Counted from the first letter of the stretch, positions 26,640 to 35,880 are shown. The stretch is DNA of 64,000 nucleotides from Variovorax sp. 679 (GCF_003952185.1 NZ_RXFS01000006.1:124001-188000); one strand, 5' to 3'. The notes: a model not told the origin generated them from the letters alone. Translations and numbers: made by a program.

Positions 26640-27481
26640 GATGCAAGCACTTCCTTGAATGTCTCGTAAACCTTCTGTTGCGCGGAGGTGTCGAATACTG
26701 AAAAGATGACTCGTTCGAATCGGGCGGCCCAAGTCGCGTTGCCGTAGAGGTGGTCGCGAAATGCCCGTGCCACCATGGCCGGATCATTCCGGAAAACGCC
26801 GCAGCCCCACGCGCCAAGAATCAGGGTGGGGCAGCGTTGAAGGGCGGCCAGTGCCAGAACGCACTCGGCGCGCTTGCGAAGCGTGCCTTCAATCTGTTCG
26901 ACATCGTTTGGCTGGTTCTTTGTCACGGCACCTGCATTCGGGGCAGCGCAGGTGATGAACGTCACCAACTCCGGTTGTTGCATGAGTCGACCGTCATCGG
27001 CACGAAAAACAGGGCAATCCGGCGACAAGATCAGTGCGTCCGAATACAGACACGACGCCGTAGAGCGGTGTTGCTCGTAGAACTCCGGTGCCTGCAGCAG
27101 CGACGAATAGAGGGCTGAACTGCTTGCCAGCGATTCTTCCTGGGCAAGGCTACCTCCGAGGAAGCCGCCGCCAGGGTTGCGTGCGGATGCGAAGTTCAAT
27201 GCCGCTACGCGGTCATTGCTTTCGCGCAATGCGCGTGAGATGCCGGCCAGCGTAGTTTCATTGACTACCTCAACGGATGCCCGATGAGGTTGCCGGGGCT
27301 GTGCAGAGACTTGCCCAGGGAGGGCGGGAGCTTCTGATGGGGCGACATGGCGAGTCGAGCGCAGGCACTCATCGATGAGAGCAGTGAGGTCGACAGGAAG
27401 GCCTTCAGACGTCGTGTAGCGCTTTTGCGAAAGGATGGCCAGTGTTTCCTGCGCCAGGAGCATACGTTGGTGGCGATTCAT
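26636..27481 (-). CDS. TIGR02452 family, microbial poly(ADP-ribose) glycohydrolase-like macrodomain
   Basis: 281 residues. The PARG signature is explicit: GGGFLGGSLAQEE (104-116), where the adjacent glutamates are catalytic. NFASARNPGG precedes it and LILGAWGCGVFRNDP is the macrodomain phosphate loop. The family hydrolyses O-glycosidic ADP-ribose bonds. The start at 27481 (MNRHQRMLLAQETLAIL) fits homologues; an in-frame ATG at 27514 is less likely. It is the first gene of the operon and sits directly behind the palindromic operators at 27519-27563. Confidence 0.88.
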   Translation of the reverse strand: MNRHQRMLLAQETLAILSQKRYTTSEGLPVDLTALIDECLRSTRHVAPSEAPALPGQVSAQPRQPHRASVEVVNETTLAGISRALRESNDRVAALNFASARNPGGGFLGGSLAQEESLASSSALYSSLLQAPEFYEQHRSTASCLYSDALILSPDCPVFRADDGRLMQQPELVTFITCAAPNAGAVTKNQPNDVEQIEGTLRKRAECVLALAALQRCPTLILGAWGCGVFRNDPAMVARAFRDHLYGNATWAARFERVIFSVFDTSAQQKVYETFKEVLAS

Positions 27482-27518
27482 TTCTTGTTCTTTGTCGTTG
27501 ATGTGTGACAGCATTTTC

Positions 27519-27563
27519 TTAGTTGCTCAGTACAACTAATAATGAGTTGTATAGTACAACTAA
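27519..27563. promoter_or_regulatory. Two tandem palindromic operators (putative NrtR boxes)
   Basis: Site 1 (27519-27539) is TTAGTTG-7 nt-CAACTAA. Site 2 (27543-27563) contains a perfect 17-bp palindrome, AGTTGTA-TAG-TACAACT (27545-27561), extended to 21 bp with one mismatch. Both share the half-site TTAGTTGTA and their centres are 24 bp apart. They lie in the 104-bp spacer between the divergent ADP-ribose operon and the Nudix-type regulator, as expected for autoregulated NrtR boxes. Confidence 0.8.
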
Positions 27564-27578
27564 ATAACCGCAAGTCAA
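27551..27578 (-). promoter_or_regulatory. Promoter of the ADP-ribose operon
   Basis: On the minus strand TTGACT (27578-27573), a 16-bp spacer and TACTAT (27556-27551) form a reasonable sigma70 pair. The -10 box lies inside operator site 2, and the predicted start near 27544 is just before site 1. A bound regulator would therefore block transcription. Confidence 0.55.
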
Positions 27579-27585
27579 GCAACCC

Positions 27586-28311
27586 GTGAACCAGTCTTCT
27601 TCGAAATTCCCGCCACTGAGCTTCCCGCGCCCGCTGGTCACGGTCGACGTGGTGATGTTCACCGTGCTCGACGAAGCCCTGCAGGTTCTGCTGGTGAAGC
27701 GGCCCGCCGACAGTGACGAGCCCTTCCCCGGCAAGTGGGCGCTTCCGGGTGGCTTCGTGAACGTCGACGAGGACGCCACGCTGCTCGACTGCGCGCTGCG
27801 CAAGCTGCGCGAGAAGACCGGCGTGATCACGCCTTACCTCGAACAGCTCGGCAGTTGGGGCGGGGCGCAGCGAGATCCGCGCGGCTGGTCGGCCACGCAT
27901 TGCTTCTATGCGCTGATTCCGGCACAGGCGATGCAGTTGCGCAGTGGCGCCAACGCGGCGGAAGTGGCGTGGTTCGAGGTTGATGCCGCCTCGCGCAAGC
28001 GGCTGGCCTTCGACCATGGCGAGTTGCTCGAAGCGGCGGTCGCCCGGTTGCGCAGCAAGGTCGAATACACCTCGCTGCCGGCCTTTCTGCTGGAGGAGCC
28101 TTTCACGTTGCCGGCGCTGCAGCACACCTACGAGGTCGTGCTGGGGCGCGATGTCGACAAGAGCGCCTTCCGCAGGCGCATGCTCGACGGTGGATTCATG
28201 GAAGAGGCCGGCATGGTCACCGGCAGTCTCGGCCGGCCAGCCATGAGCTACCGGCTGCGCGACCGATCGCAGGCCGCGCTGTTCCCGCGCACCTTCAACG
28301 CGATGAAGTAG
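27586..28311 (+). CDS. NrtR-type Nudix-fold transcriptional regulator
   Basis: 241 residues. An N-terminal Nudix domain (about 17-150) joins a C-terminal winged helix (about 160-235, LQHTYEVVLGRDVDKSAFRRRM). The Nudix box GGFVNVDEDATLLDC..LRKLREKTG (55-79) lacks two catalytic glutamates: the REUxEE position reads RKLREK, with Lys73 and Lys77. This fits a sensor that binds ADP-ribose or a related ligand without hydrolysing it, as in NrtR proteins. The start codon is GTG. It diverges from the ADP-ribose operon and probably represses that operon and itself through the two palindromes. Confidence 0.85.
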   Translation: MNQSSSKFPPLSFPRPLVTVDVVMFTVLDEALQVLLVKRPADSDEPFPGKWALPGGFVNVDEDATLLDCALRKLREKTGVITPYLEQLGSWGGAQRDPRGWSATHCFYALIPAQAMQLRSGANAAEVAWFEVDAASRKRLAFDHGELLEAAVARLRSKVEYTSLPAFLLEEPFTLPALQHTYEVVLGRDVDKSAFRRRMLDGGFMEEAGMVTGSLGRPAMSYRLRDRSQAALFPRTFNAMK

Positions 28312-28320
28312 TTCCGGGCT

Positions 28321-29553
28321 TCAGAGCCGGTCCGACATCGCATGCAGATACGCACGAACCGCTGCGTTCGTGCTCAGGCCGATGGCCCTGTCGAATGCCT
28401 GGCGTGCGGCGGAGCGTGCGCCGCCGGCTGCGAGCAGGTGCGCACGCGCTGCCCAGTACGGTTGGTAGCTGGCAACGTCTTGCGAGGGAATGGCTTCGAG
28501 CGCCCGTAGCCCGATCTCGGGGCCGCGTGCGTTCGCCAGCGCGCAGGCGAGGCTGACCTGTGCGCCGATGCTGGAGCGCAGCGCCAGCAGGCCTTCGTAA
28601 AGCGACACCAGCACCTCGGGCGGCACCGGCGCGCCTACGCGGCGCTCGCAATGGGCCGACTGGATGGCGGCTTCGAGTTGGTAGGCGCCCAGCGATTTCA
28701 TTTCCGACGCACGGCGCAGGCAGCGTTCCGCTTCCGCGAGCAGGTCCGGGTCCCAGCGCAGCGGGTCCTGCTGGTCGAGGGGCACATAGGCGCCGGTGTC
28801 GCTGCGCCGAGCTGCCATGCGGGCCTCGCAGAACAGCATCAGCGCGAGCAGGCCCAGTGGCTCGGGCTCGTCGGGCATCAGGCCGCACAGGATGCGGCAC
28901 AGGTCGATGGCTTCGGTGGTGAGACCGCGGGGCAGGGCGTCGGCGCCGTCCACGTCGTCCCAGCCGGTGCCGTAGGCTGCGTAGATGCCGTCGAGCACGT
29001 CCTGCAGCCGTTGCGGCAGGTCGCGTGCCTGCGGGTATTCGAAGGGAATGCCGGCCGCGCGGATGCGGGCCTTGGCGCGCACCAGCCGCTGGCCCAGCGT
29101 GGAAGGGGCGGTGAGGAAGGCGCCTGCCATGCGCGCTGCGTCGAGGCCGAGCACCGTCTGCAGCATGAGCGGTGCGCGCGCCGCGGCGTCGACGGCTGGG
29201 TGCGCGCACACGAAGAGCAGGCGCAGCCGCTCGTCGGGGATGGCACTGCTGCCTTCGGCGGCGTCGTCCACTTCGCCGGCGAGCAGCAGCAGGGTCTGGG
29301 TGGCCTGGTCCTGCACGCGGCTGTGGCGCCAGGCGTCGAGCTTGCGGTGGCGCGCCACGCTCAGCAGCCAGGCGTCGGGCTGTACCGGGATGCCGTCGGC
29401 GGGCCAGCGCTCGAGCGCGCGGGCGAAGGCATCGGCCAGCGCGTCTTCCGACGCGGCGATGTCATGGGTGCGCGCGGACAGGATGGCCAGCAGCCGGCCA
29501 TACGACTCGCGCGCCGCCCGCTCGGCGGCCCGGTGAACCGCCGGGTCGGTCAT
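28321..29553 (-). CDS. ECF RNA polymerase sigma factor with DUF6596 C-terminal domain
   Basis: 410 residues, much longer than a minimal ECF factor. Region 2 is visible near the N terminus (IAASEDALADAFARALERWP, PDAWLLSVARHRKLDAWRH). Region 4-like text follows (LMLQTVLGLDAARMAGAFLTAPSTLGQRLVRAKARIR). The C-terminal 200 residues are a helical-repeat DUF6596 domain (LCRILCGLMPDEPEPLGLLALMLF, RAYLHAMSDRL) thought to regulate the factor in place of an anti-sigma protein. The start overlaps the YCII gene stop (ATGA). The target genes are unknown. Confidence 0.87.
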   Translation of the reverse strand: MTDPAVHRAAERAARESYGRLLAILSARTHDIAASEDALADAFARALERWPADGIPVQPDAWLLSVARHRKLDAWRHSRVQDQATQTLLLLAGEVDDAAEGSSAIPDERLRLLFVCAHPAVDAAARAPLMLQTVLGLDAARMAGAFLTAPSTLGQRLVRAKARIRAAGIPFEYPQARDLPQRLQDVLDGIYAAYGTGWDDVDGADALPRGLTTEAIDLCRILCGLMPDEPEPLGLLALMLFCEARMAARRSDTGAYVPLDQQDPLRWDPDLLAEAERCLRRASEMKSLGAYQLEAAIQSAHCERRVGAPVPPEVLVSLYEGLLALRSSIGAQVSLACALANARGPEIGLRALEAIPSQDVASYQPYWAARAHLLAAGGARSAARQAFDRAIGLSTNAAVRAYLHAMSDRL

Positions 29554-29921
29554 GCCGCGGCGGTTGCCTGTGCCGTCGCCACGAAAACGGGCCGCACTTC
29601 CACCCCGCCGCTGGTCGCGCAGGGCGCGCGCGCCGCCCATTCGAGTGCGGCGTCGAGGTCGGGAACGTCCACCACGAAGTAGCCGCCGAGCTGCTCCTTG
29701 GTGTCGGCGAAGGGGCCGTCCTGCACCTGGCGCTTGTCGCCGCGCACGCGCAGCGTGGTGCCGGTCATGGGCGGGAAGAGACCGTGGCCGCCGAGCGAGA
29801 TGCCCGACTGGCGCACGGCGTCGGCATACGCGATCCAGCTGGCCCGATAGGCCTGCGCGGATGGGTCGTCGCGTTGCTCGAACTCGGCCGCGGGCTGATA
29901 GAACATCAACATGTATTGCAT
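29550..29921 (-). CDS. YCII-related domain protein
   Basis: 123 residues beginning MQYMLMFYQPAAEF, a typical start of YCII/PhnB-like small proteins. The core GGYFVVDVPDLDAALEWAARAP is conserved in the family. Such genes are habitually paired with ECF sigma factors of the DUF6596 type, as here with coupled translation. The biochemical role is unclear. The likely promoter lies within 29922-30087, which holds no gene. Confidence 0.85.
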   Translation of the reverse strand: MQYMLMFYQPAAEFEQRDDPSAQAYRASWIAYADAVRQSGISLGGHGLFPPMTGTTLRVRGDKRQVQDGPFADTKEQLGGYFVVDVPDLDAALEWAARAPCATSGGVEVRPVFVATAQATAAA

Positions 29922-30087
29922 GGTGTTTCTCCGTCATGGAAGAAGGCTGAGCAGGATCGCTCACCACAATGACGGCCCGCCGGCGGTCATTTCGACACGG
30001 GGTTCGTGCCGAGCAGAATATTTTTTACGCGAACGCGCTCCGGCGCAACGGTGGCTGCACCGGGACGGGCGGGTTCTCAGCTGGCGG

Positions 30088-31461
30088 TCAGGCGGCCTCG
30101 GCCCGGGCACGTACCTGGGCCTTGGGCGCGAACAGCGCCTCCATCTCGCTGCGCACCTTGTAGGCGGCGGTGGTGGTGTCGATCGCCACGTCGGCCCAGC
30201 TCAGGCTCTGGCCCTTCTTCACTGGGCGCGCCAGCCTGACGTTGTGCGCCAGCCCCAGCGGCAGGCCGCCCAGCCGCAGCGAGCGGTCGGCCGGCAGCAG
30301 CTTGCCCCAGACGGTGTAGCCGCCTTCGCCGTCGAGCATCTCTCCGGCCGCGAGGTCGCGTTTGGCGGTGGCGACCACGTCGGCATTCCAGCAGGTGGCC
30401 ACGCCGGTGGGCTCGCCGCGCAGCGCAACGCTGGCCACCGACATGCCCACTTCGAGCCCGATCAGGTGCCATCGCTTGTAGAGCGTGAAGTAGCGCCCGC
30501 TCGGGTCGGTGTGGGCGTTGTACTCCTCGAAGCAGTTTCTGATGTAGTCGGTCTCGGCCTCGACCGTGACCCACACGCCCATGCGGATGTCGTACGGGAT
30601 CTTCCGGCCGTCGGCCTCCAGCGAAGAGATCACCTCGACCATGCCCTTGCGCTCGAGTACGCCGCCTTCGCTCTTCGGCCGCGTGACGAAGGGAATGTCC
30701 TCCACGCTCGCGGGCGGGTAGAGCAGGCCGTCCGAGGGCACCGTGAGGCCGGTGGCGTTGGCCACCGCCGAGCTTTCGATCGAAGGCTTGGAGCCGTCGA
30801 GGAAGCTGTTGAACATCTTCGGATTGAGCCCGCCGCGCTTCGCCTGTTCGGGTGTGAGGCCGTAGTTGCCCCACACCGTCTCGGGCGTCGATTCGGTGAA
30901 GTGCGGCAGCCACTTGTGGCCGCGCCCGGCTGCCACCACCGGAAAGCCGCAGGTGCGCGCCCAGTCGACCAGGTCGCAGATCAGCGCGGGCTGGTCGCCG
31001 AAGGCCAGCGAATAGACCACGTCGGCCTGCTGCGCCTTGCGCGCGAGCAACGGGCCGCAGAAGGCGTCGGCCTCCACGGTCACGTTGACCACGTGCTTGC
31101 CATGGGCGAAGGCGTCGAGGCAGTGCTCCACGGCGGCGATGGGGTTGCCGGTGCACTCGACCACGATGTCGATGGAGGGCTCGCGTGTCACGGCCTGCCA
31201 GTCGTCGGTGATCCAGGTGGTGCCGAGCTTCAGCGCTTCCTGCACGGAGTTGGCCGACGCACGCTCGCGTTGCCAGCCCACGCGCTCGAGGTTGACGCGG
31301 GCTGCGTCGGGCGACAGGTCGGCTATGGCTACCAGCTGCACGCCGGGCGTGCGCGGAATCTGCGCGAGATACATCGCGCCGAACTTGCCGGCGCCGATCA
31401 GGCCGACGCGGATGGGGCGGCCTTCGGCGGCGCGCTGCTGCAGGCGGGAATGGAGGCTCAT
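30088..31461 (-). CDS. SAF-domain NAD(P)-dependent dehydrogenase (homoserine dehydrogenase-like, COG4091 type)
   Basis: 457 residues. An N-terminal Rossmann domain has GLIGAGKFGAMY (20-31) and IVVECTGNPIAAVEH. A middle domain carries VVAAGRGHKWLPHFTESTPE. A C-terminal SAF domain (about 350-440, VVATAKRDLAAGEMLDGEGGYTVWG) is also found in sialic acid synthases and FlgA. The family is annotated as predicted homoserine dehydrogenases, but the real substrate is undetermined. The gene follows the PhyH dioxygenase by 5 bp under the same GntR-linked promoter. Confidence 0.85.
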   Translation of the reverse strand: MSLHSRLQQRAAEGRPIRVGLIGAGKFGAMYLAQIPRTPGVQLVAIADLSPDAARVNLERVGWQRERASANSVQEALKLGTTWITDDWQAVTREPSIDIVVECTGNPIAAVEHCLDAFAHGKHVVNVTVEADAFCGPLLARKAQQADVVYSLAFGDQPALICDLVDWARTCGFPVVAAGRGHKWLPHFTESTPETVWGNYGLTPEQAKRGGLNPKMFNSFLDGSKPSIESSAVANATGLTVPSDGLLYPPASVEDIPFVTRPKSEGGVLERKGMVEVISSLEADGRKIPYDIRMGVWVTVEAETDYIRNCFEEYNAHTDPSGRYFTLYKRWHLIGLEVGMSVASVALRGEPTGVATCWNADVVATAKRDLAAGEMLDGEGGYTVWGKLLPADRSLRLGGLPLGLAHNVRLARPVKKGQSLSWADVAIDTTTAAYKVRSEMEALFAPKAQVRARAEAA

Positions 31462-31466
31462 GTCGC

Positions 31467-32342
31467 TCAGGCCTCCACGGTGTCGAGCACATCGGGCGAG
31501 GTGCGCAGCGCGCTCTCGGGCAGGCCGTTCTTCCACGGCACGTCCACCGGGTAGGGCTTCAGCAGGCAGTCGTTGGGTAGCAGCTCGATGGGCGTGAAGT
31601 CGCGGTGCGCGATGTACTCGGGCCGCTTGTGTCGCCGGATGTGGTTGCTGACCGCGCACAGGCTCAGGTACACCGCCACGCGGTTGAAGGGCGAGAGATT
31701 GCTGCCCGAGGCATGCACGAGGCAGCTGTGGAACAGGATCATCGAGCCCGCCGGCCCCTTGGGCGAGACGATGCCGCCATGCTTGCCGCCCGCGCGGTCG
31801 ACCAGCTGGCGGATCAGGTCGTTGTCGACGGTCCATAGCGGGTAGCTGGTGGTCGTGAGGTCGTGCCTGGCATCGACCACGCCCTTGCGGTGGCTGCCCG
31901 GAATGAACATCAGCGGGCCGTTGTGCTCGTTCACGTCGTCGAGAAAGATCGCGACGTTCATCGCGCGCTCCGTGGGCATCAGGTCGTCGTTGAGCCAGGT
32001 GCCGTAGTCCTGGTGCCACTGCCACACGTCGCCTTCGAAGGCCATCTTGCCGTTGATCTTGAACTGGTGCATGTAGACCTCCTCGCCGAAGAGGTCGGTC
32101 ACAGGCTCGACCATGCGCGGGTGGCGCGCGAGCCGGGCGAAGGGTTCGCTCACGAGGTGCGCGGCGAAGTTCGTGCGCACGGCATCGGAGCCTTTCTCGC
32201 GCACGTTGAAGGCCTCGCGCCGGGCGTAGAGCTCGGGCACCGCGTCGGTCAGCGCCTTGGTTTCTTCGGCCGAGAAGTGGCCGGGGAAGAACAGATAGCC
32301 GTCGCGCTCGAACTGCGCGCGCTGCTCGGGTGTGAGTTTCAT
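31467..32342 (-). CDS. Phytanoyl-CoA dioxygenase (PhyH) family protein
   Basis: 291 residues, a Fe(II)/2-oxoglutarate oxygenase. The start MKLTPEQRAQFERDGYLFFPG is the family opening. Metal ligands are His and Asp in WQWHQDYGTW and a distal His in LVHASGSN. GPLMFIPGSHRKG is conserved. It resembles the branch containing ectoine hydroxylase, but no ectoine synthesis genes are nearby, so a hydroxylation step in a catabolic route is more likely. The start overlaps the gntR stop (ATGA). Confidence 0.88.
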   Translation of the reverse strand: MKLTPEQRAQFERDGYLFFPGHFSAEETKALTDAVPELYARREAFNVREKGSDAVRTNFAAHLVSEPFARLARHPRMVEPVTDLFGEEVYMHQFKINGKMAFEGDVWQWHQDYGTWLNDDLMPTERAMNVAIFLDDVNEHNGPLMFIPGSHRKGVVDARHDLTTTSYPLWTVDNDLIRQLVDRAGGKHGGIVSPKGPAGSMILFHSCLVHASGSNLSPFNRVAVYLSLCAVSNHIRRHKRPEYIAHRDFTPIELLPNDCLLKPYPVDVPWKNGLPESALRTSPDVLDTVEA

Positions 32343-33049
32343 GCCTTGTCTCCTTTTCTCGTGGGTATGGCAGCGGTGGTATGGGCGGACGCGGCATGTG
32401 CCCGCAGCCGCTCGCTCAGGGCCTCGCTGGCGCGCGAGACGTGTTCTTCGCTCAAGCGCGCCGCGCGATCGGCGTTGCCTGCGGCGATGGCGTCGGCAAT
32501 GGCCTCGTGCTCGTCCCAGAGCGACTCGCGCTGCGGCTCGGCCTGCAGCACCGCGCCCATCGCGCGGCGCAGGTGGCGCCAGTGCGGATCGGCGCTCTGG
32601 CCGATCAGCGGATTGCCCGAGGCTTCGTAGATGGCCTGGTGAAAGGCGACATCGGCGTCGAGCATCGCTTCGACATTGCGCCCGCGCGCGGCTCTTCGTC
32701 CGCGCTCGATGAGCTTCGGGTCGATGCGAACGCGCTGCTGCGCCGCCAGCCGCGCGGCCAGCGCGTCGAGCGCGCCGCGCACCTGATAGACCTTGCGCAT
32801 CGCCTTGGCTTCCAGCGGTGCCACCAGCACGCCGCGGCCGGGCGCGTCGAGCACGAAGCCGTCTTTCTTCAGCAGGCGAAGCGCTTGCAGCACAGGCTGG
32901 CGGGACACCGAGAGGCGGGAGGCGATGTCTTCCTGCGTGATGCGCTCGCCCGGCGCGAGCGTGCCGCTGCTGATGGCGCCGAGCAGGGCTCGGTAGACCT
33001 GATCGACGAGGTCGGGCGCGACCTCGATGCTGACGAGCTGGGCGGGCAT
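32339..33049 (-). CDS. GntR/FadR family transcriptional regulator (FCD)
   Basis: 236 residues. The winged-helix domain contains LLGAISSGTLAPGERITQEDIASRLSVSRQPVLQALRLL. An FCD ligand-binding domain follows (about 85-220) with the metal-binding type helix DVAFHQAIYEASGN. It heads an operon with the PhyH and SAF genes and diverges from the ammonia-lyase gene. The perfect palindrome at 33076-33091 lies 27 bp before its start and is its probable operator. Confidence 0.9.
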   Translation of the reverse strand: MPAQLVSIEVAPDLVDQVYRALLGAISSGTLAPGERITQEDIASRLSVSRQPVLQALRLLKKDGFVLDAPGRGVLVAPLEAKAMRKVYQVRGALDALAARLAAQQRVRIDPKLIERGRRAARGRNVEAMLDADVAFHQAIYEASGNPLIGQSADPHWRHLRRAMGAVLQAEPQRESLWDEHEAIADAIAAGNADRAARLSEEHVSRASEALSERLRAHAASAHTTAAIPTRKGDKA

Positions 33050-33075
33050 GGTTGTCTCCTTGCGCCGGTTTTTGA

Positions 33076-33091
33076 ACTCTGTATACAGAGT
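33076..33091. promoter_or_regulatory. GntR operator, perfect 16-bp palindrome
   Basis: ACTCTGTATACAGAGT is a perfect inverted repeat centred on GTATAC, the core typical of FadR/FCD subfamily operators. It sits in the 125-bp spacer between gntR and the divergent ammonia-lyase gene, so it can control both transcription units. Confidence 0.8.
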
Positions 33092-33174
33092 ACGGAGTTC
33101 CGCGATGCCTCGCATACCGGGTTTTTACCCATCGGGGCTGCAAAAAATTGCAGGCCGCCGCTAAGCTCGACACC

Positions 33175-34137
33175 ATGCAACTACCTACCTACGACGACGT
33201 CATCGCCGCGGCCGCGCGGCTCGAAGGCCATGCTCACCGCACGCCGGTGCTGCGCTCCACCACCGCCAACGAGCGCTGGGGTGCCGAGTTCTTCTTCAAG
33301 TGCGAGAACTTCCAGCGCATGGGCGCATTCAAGTTCCGCGGCGCGTTCAACGCGCTGTCGAAGTTCGACGCCACGCAGCGCAAGGGCGGCGTGATCGCCT
33401 TCTCGTCGGGCAACCATGCACAGGCCATCGCGCTGTCGGCGCGCCTGCTGGCGATGCCCGCGGTGATCGTGATGCCCAAGGACGCGCCGGCCGCCAAGGT
33501 CGCCGCCACCAAGGGCTACGGCGCTGAAGTCGTGATGTACGACCGCTTCACCGAAGACCGCGAGGCGCTGACGAAGCGGCTCGCGCAGGAGCGCGGCATG
33601 ACGATGATCCCGCCCTACGACCACCCCGACGTGCTGACGGGCCAGGGCACCGCGGTGAAGGAATTGATCGAGGAAACCGGCCCGCTCGACCATCTGTTCG
33701 TGTGCCTGGGCGGCGGCGGGCTGCTCTCGGGTTCGGCGCTTTCGGCGCGCGCCCTGTCGCCGCAGTGCAAGGTCTATGGCGTCGAGCCTGAAGCGGGCAA
33801 CGACGGCCAGCAGTCGTTCCGTGCCGGGAAGATCGTGCACATCGAAACGCCGAAGACCATCGCCGACGGCGCGCAGACGCAGCACCTCGGCGAGTACACC
33901 TTCGGCATCATCCGCCGCGACGTGGACGACATCTTCACCGTCACCGACGAGCAGCTCGTCGACGCGATGCGCTTCTTCGCCGAGCGCATGAAGATGGTGG
34001 TGGAGCCCACCGGCTGCCTCGCCTTCGCGGGAGCGATCGCGGCGGGCAAGGCCATTGCCGGAAAGCGCGTGGGCGTGCTGATCAGCGGCGGCAACGTCGA
34101 CCTGTCGCGTTTTGCCGCGCTGATCGCGCCGCAGTAA
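33175..34137 (+). CDS. Threonine/serine dehydratase-like PLP ammonia-lyase
   Basis: 320 residues of fold type II, without the ACT regulatory domain of biosynthetic IlvA. The Schiff-base lysine is Lys53 in MGAFKFRGA. SSGNHAQ and the phosphate-binding GGGGLLSG are intact. The length and sequence fit the catabolic serine/threonine dehydratase or threo-3-hydroxyaspartate ammonia-lyase group. Divergence from gntR and the neighbouring hydroxylase suggests deamination of a hydroxylated amino acid. Confidence 0.87.
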   Translation: MQLPTYDDVIAAAARLEGHAHRTPVLRSTTANERWGAEFFFKCENFQRMGAFKFRGAFNALSKFDATQRKGGVIAFSSGNHAQAIALSARLLAMPAVIVMPKDAPAAKVAATKGYGAEVVMYDRFTEDREALTKRLAQERGMTMIPPYDHPDVLTGQGTAVKELIEETGPLDHLFVCLGGGGLLSGSALSARALSPQCKVYGVEPEAGNDGQQSFRAGKIVHIETPKTIADGAQTQHLGEYTFGIIRRDVDDIFTVTDEQLVDAMRFFAERMKMVVEPTGCLAFAGAIAAGKAIAGKRVGVLISGGNVDLSRFAALIAPQ

Positions 34138-34150
34138 TCCCGCAGGCGAG

Positions 34151-34797
<647 letters not shown>

Positions 34798-34801
<4 letters not shown>

Positions 34802-35823
34802 CTGTGAGCGACGGTCCTGGCGATCAGTTGAACGGCGGTCTGCACCGCGTCGGGGGCGTCGCAGGCGATCACGGTGCGTTGCGGCATGCTGCGCAGCCAG
34901 GTGATCTGCCGCTTGGCGAGCTGGCGCGTGGCTGCAATGCCGCGTTCGCGCAGGTCGGCGATGGCCCTGGCGTCGGGCGCCGCGCTGCCGCAGGCATCGA
35001 GCGTTTCCCACGCCTGCCGGTAGCCGACGCAGCGCATCGAGGGCAGGTCGGTCGAGAGATCGCCACGCGCGCGCAGGGCGCGTACTTCGTCGAGGAAGCC
35101 GGAGGCCAGCATGGCGTCGAAGCGCTCGGCGATGCGCCCGTGCAGCCAGGCGCGGTCGGCTGGCTCAAGCGAGAACAGCGCACCGCCTTCGACGGCGCCG
35201 GCGGCCTTGTTGTCGCTCGCATGAAAGCTCGACAGCGGCCGGCCGCTGCTCACCCACACTTCGAGCGCGCGCTGGATGCGCTGGCTGTCCTGCGGCGCCA
35301 GCCGCGCGGCCGTGACCGGATCGACCTGCGCAAGCCGTGCGTGCATGGTGGGCCACCCGAGCGCGGCAGCTTCGGCGTCGATGCGCGCGCGCACGTCGGC
35401 GTCGGCCGCCGGCATGGCATCGATGCCGTCGAACAGCGCCTTGAAGTACAGCATGGTGCCGCCCACCAGCAGCGGCATGGCACCACGCGCGCGGATCTCG
35501 CCGATGAGCCGCGCGGCATCGGCCACGAAGGCGGCGGCGCTGTAGCTTTCGCGCGGATCGAGGATGTCGATCAGGTGGTGCGGAACAGCGGCCTGCTCGG
35601 CGGCCGTGGGCTTGGCGGTGCCGATGTCCATGCCGCGATAGACAAGGGCCGAGTCGACCGAGACGATCTCCACCGGCAGCAGGCGCGCGAGCGCCAGCGC
35701 GGCGGCCGTCTTGCCCGAGGCGGTGGGGCCGGCGAGCGCGATGTAGCGCGGAGGAAGAGAGGGCTCGGCACCCGGCGATGGCGGGGCTGCGGCACTTGCG
35801 GCCGCGACGGAACTGGGAGGCAT
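34798..35823 (-). CDS. miaA: tRNA dimethylallyltransferase
   Basis: 341 residues. Transfers a dimethylallyl group to N6 of A37 in tRNAs that read codons starting with U. The P-loop is GPTASGKT (33-40). [16 protein letters not shown] and [14 protein letters not shown] are the family substrate-binding segments, and [11 protein letters not shown] follows. It has an Ala/Pro-rich extension of about 25 residues before the usual start. It is an essential-type housekeeping gene coupled to the orphan ATPase gene. Confidence 0.95.
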
Positions 35824-35880
35824 GGTGCGCCGAGGGTAGCAAATGGCGCGGGCCCGGCCGGATGCCGGGGTTTGGTGCCG

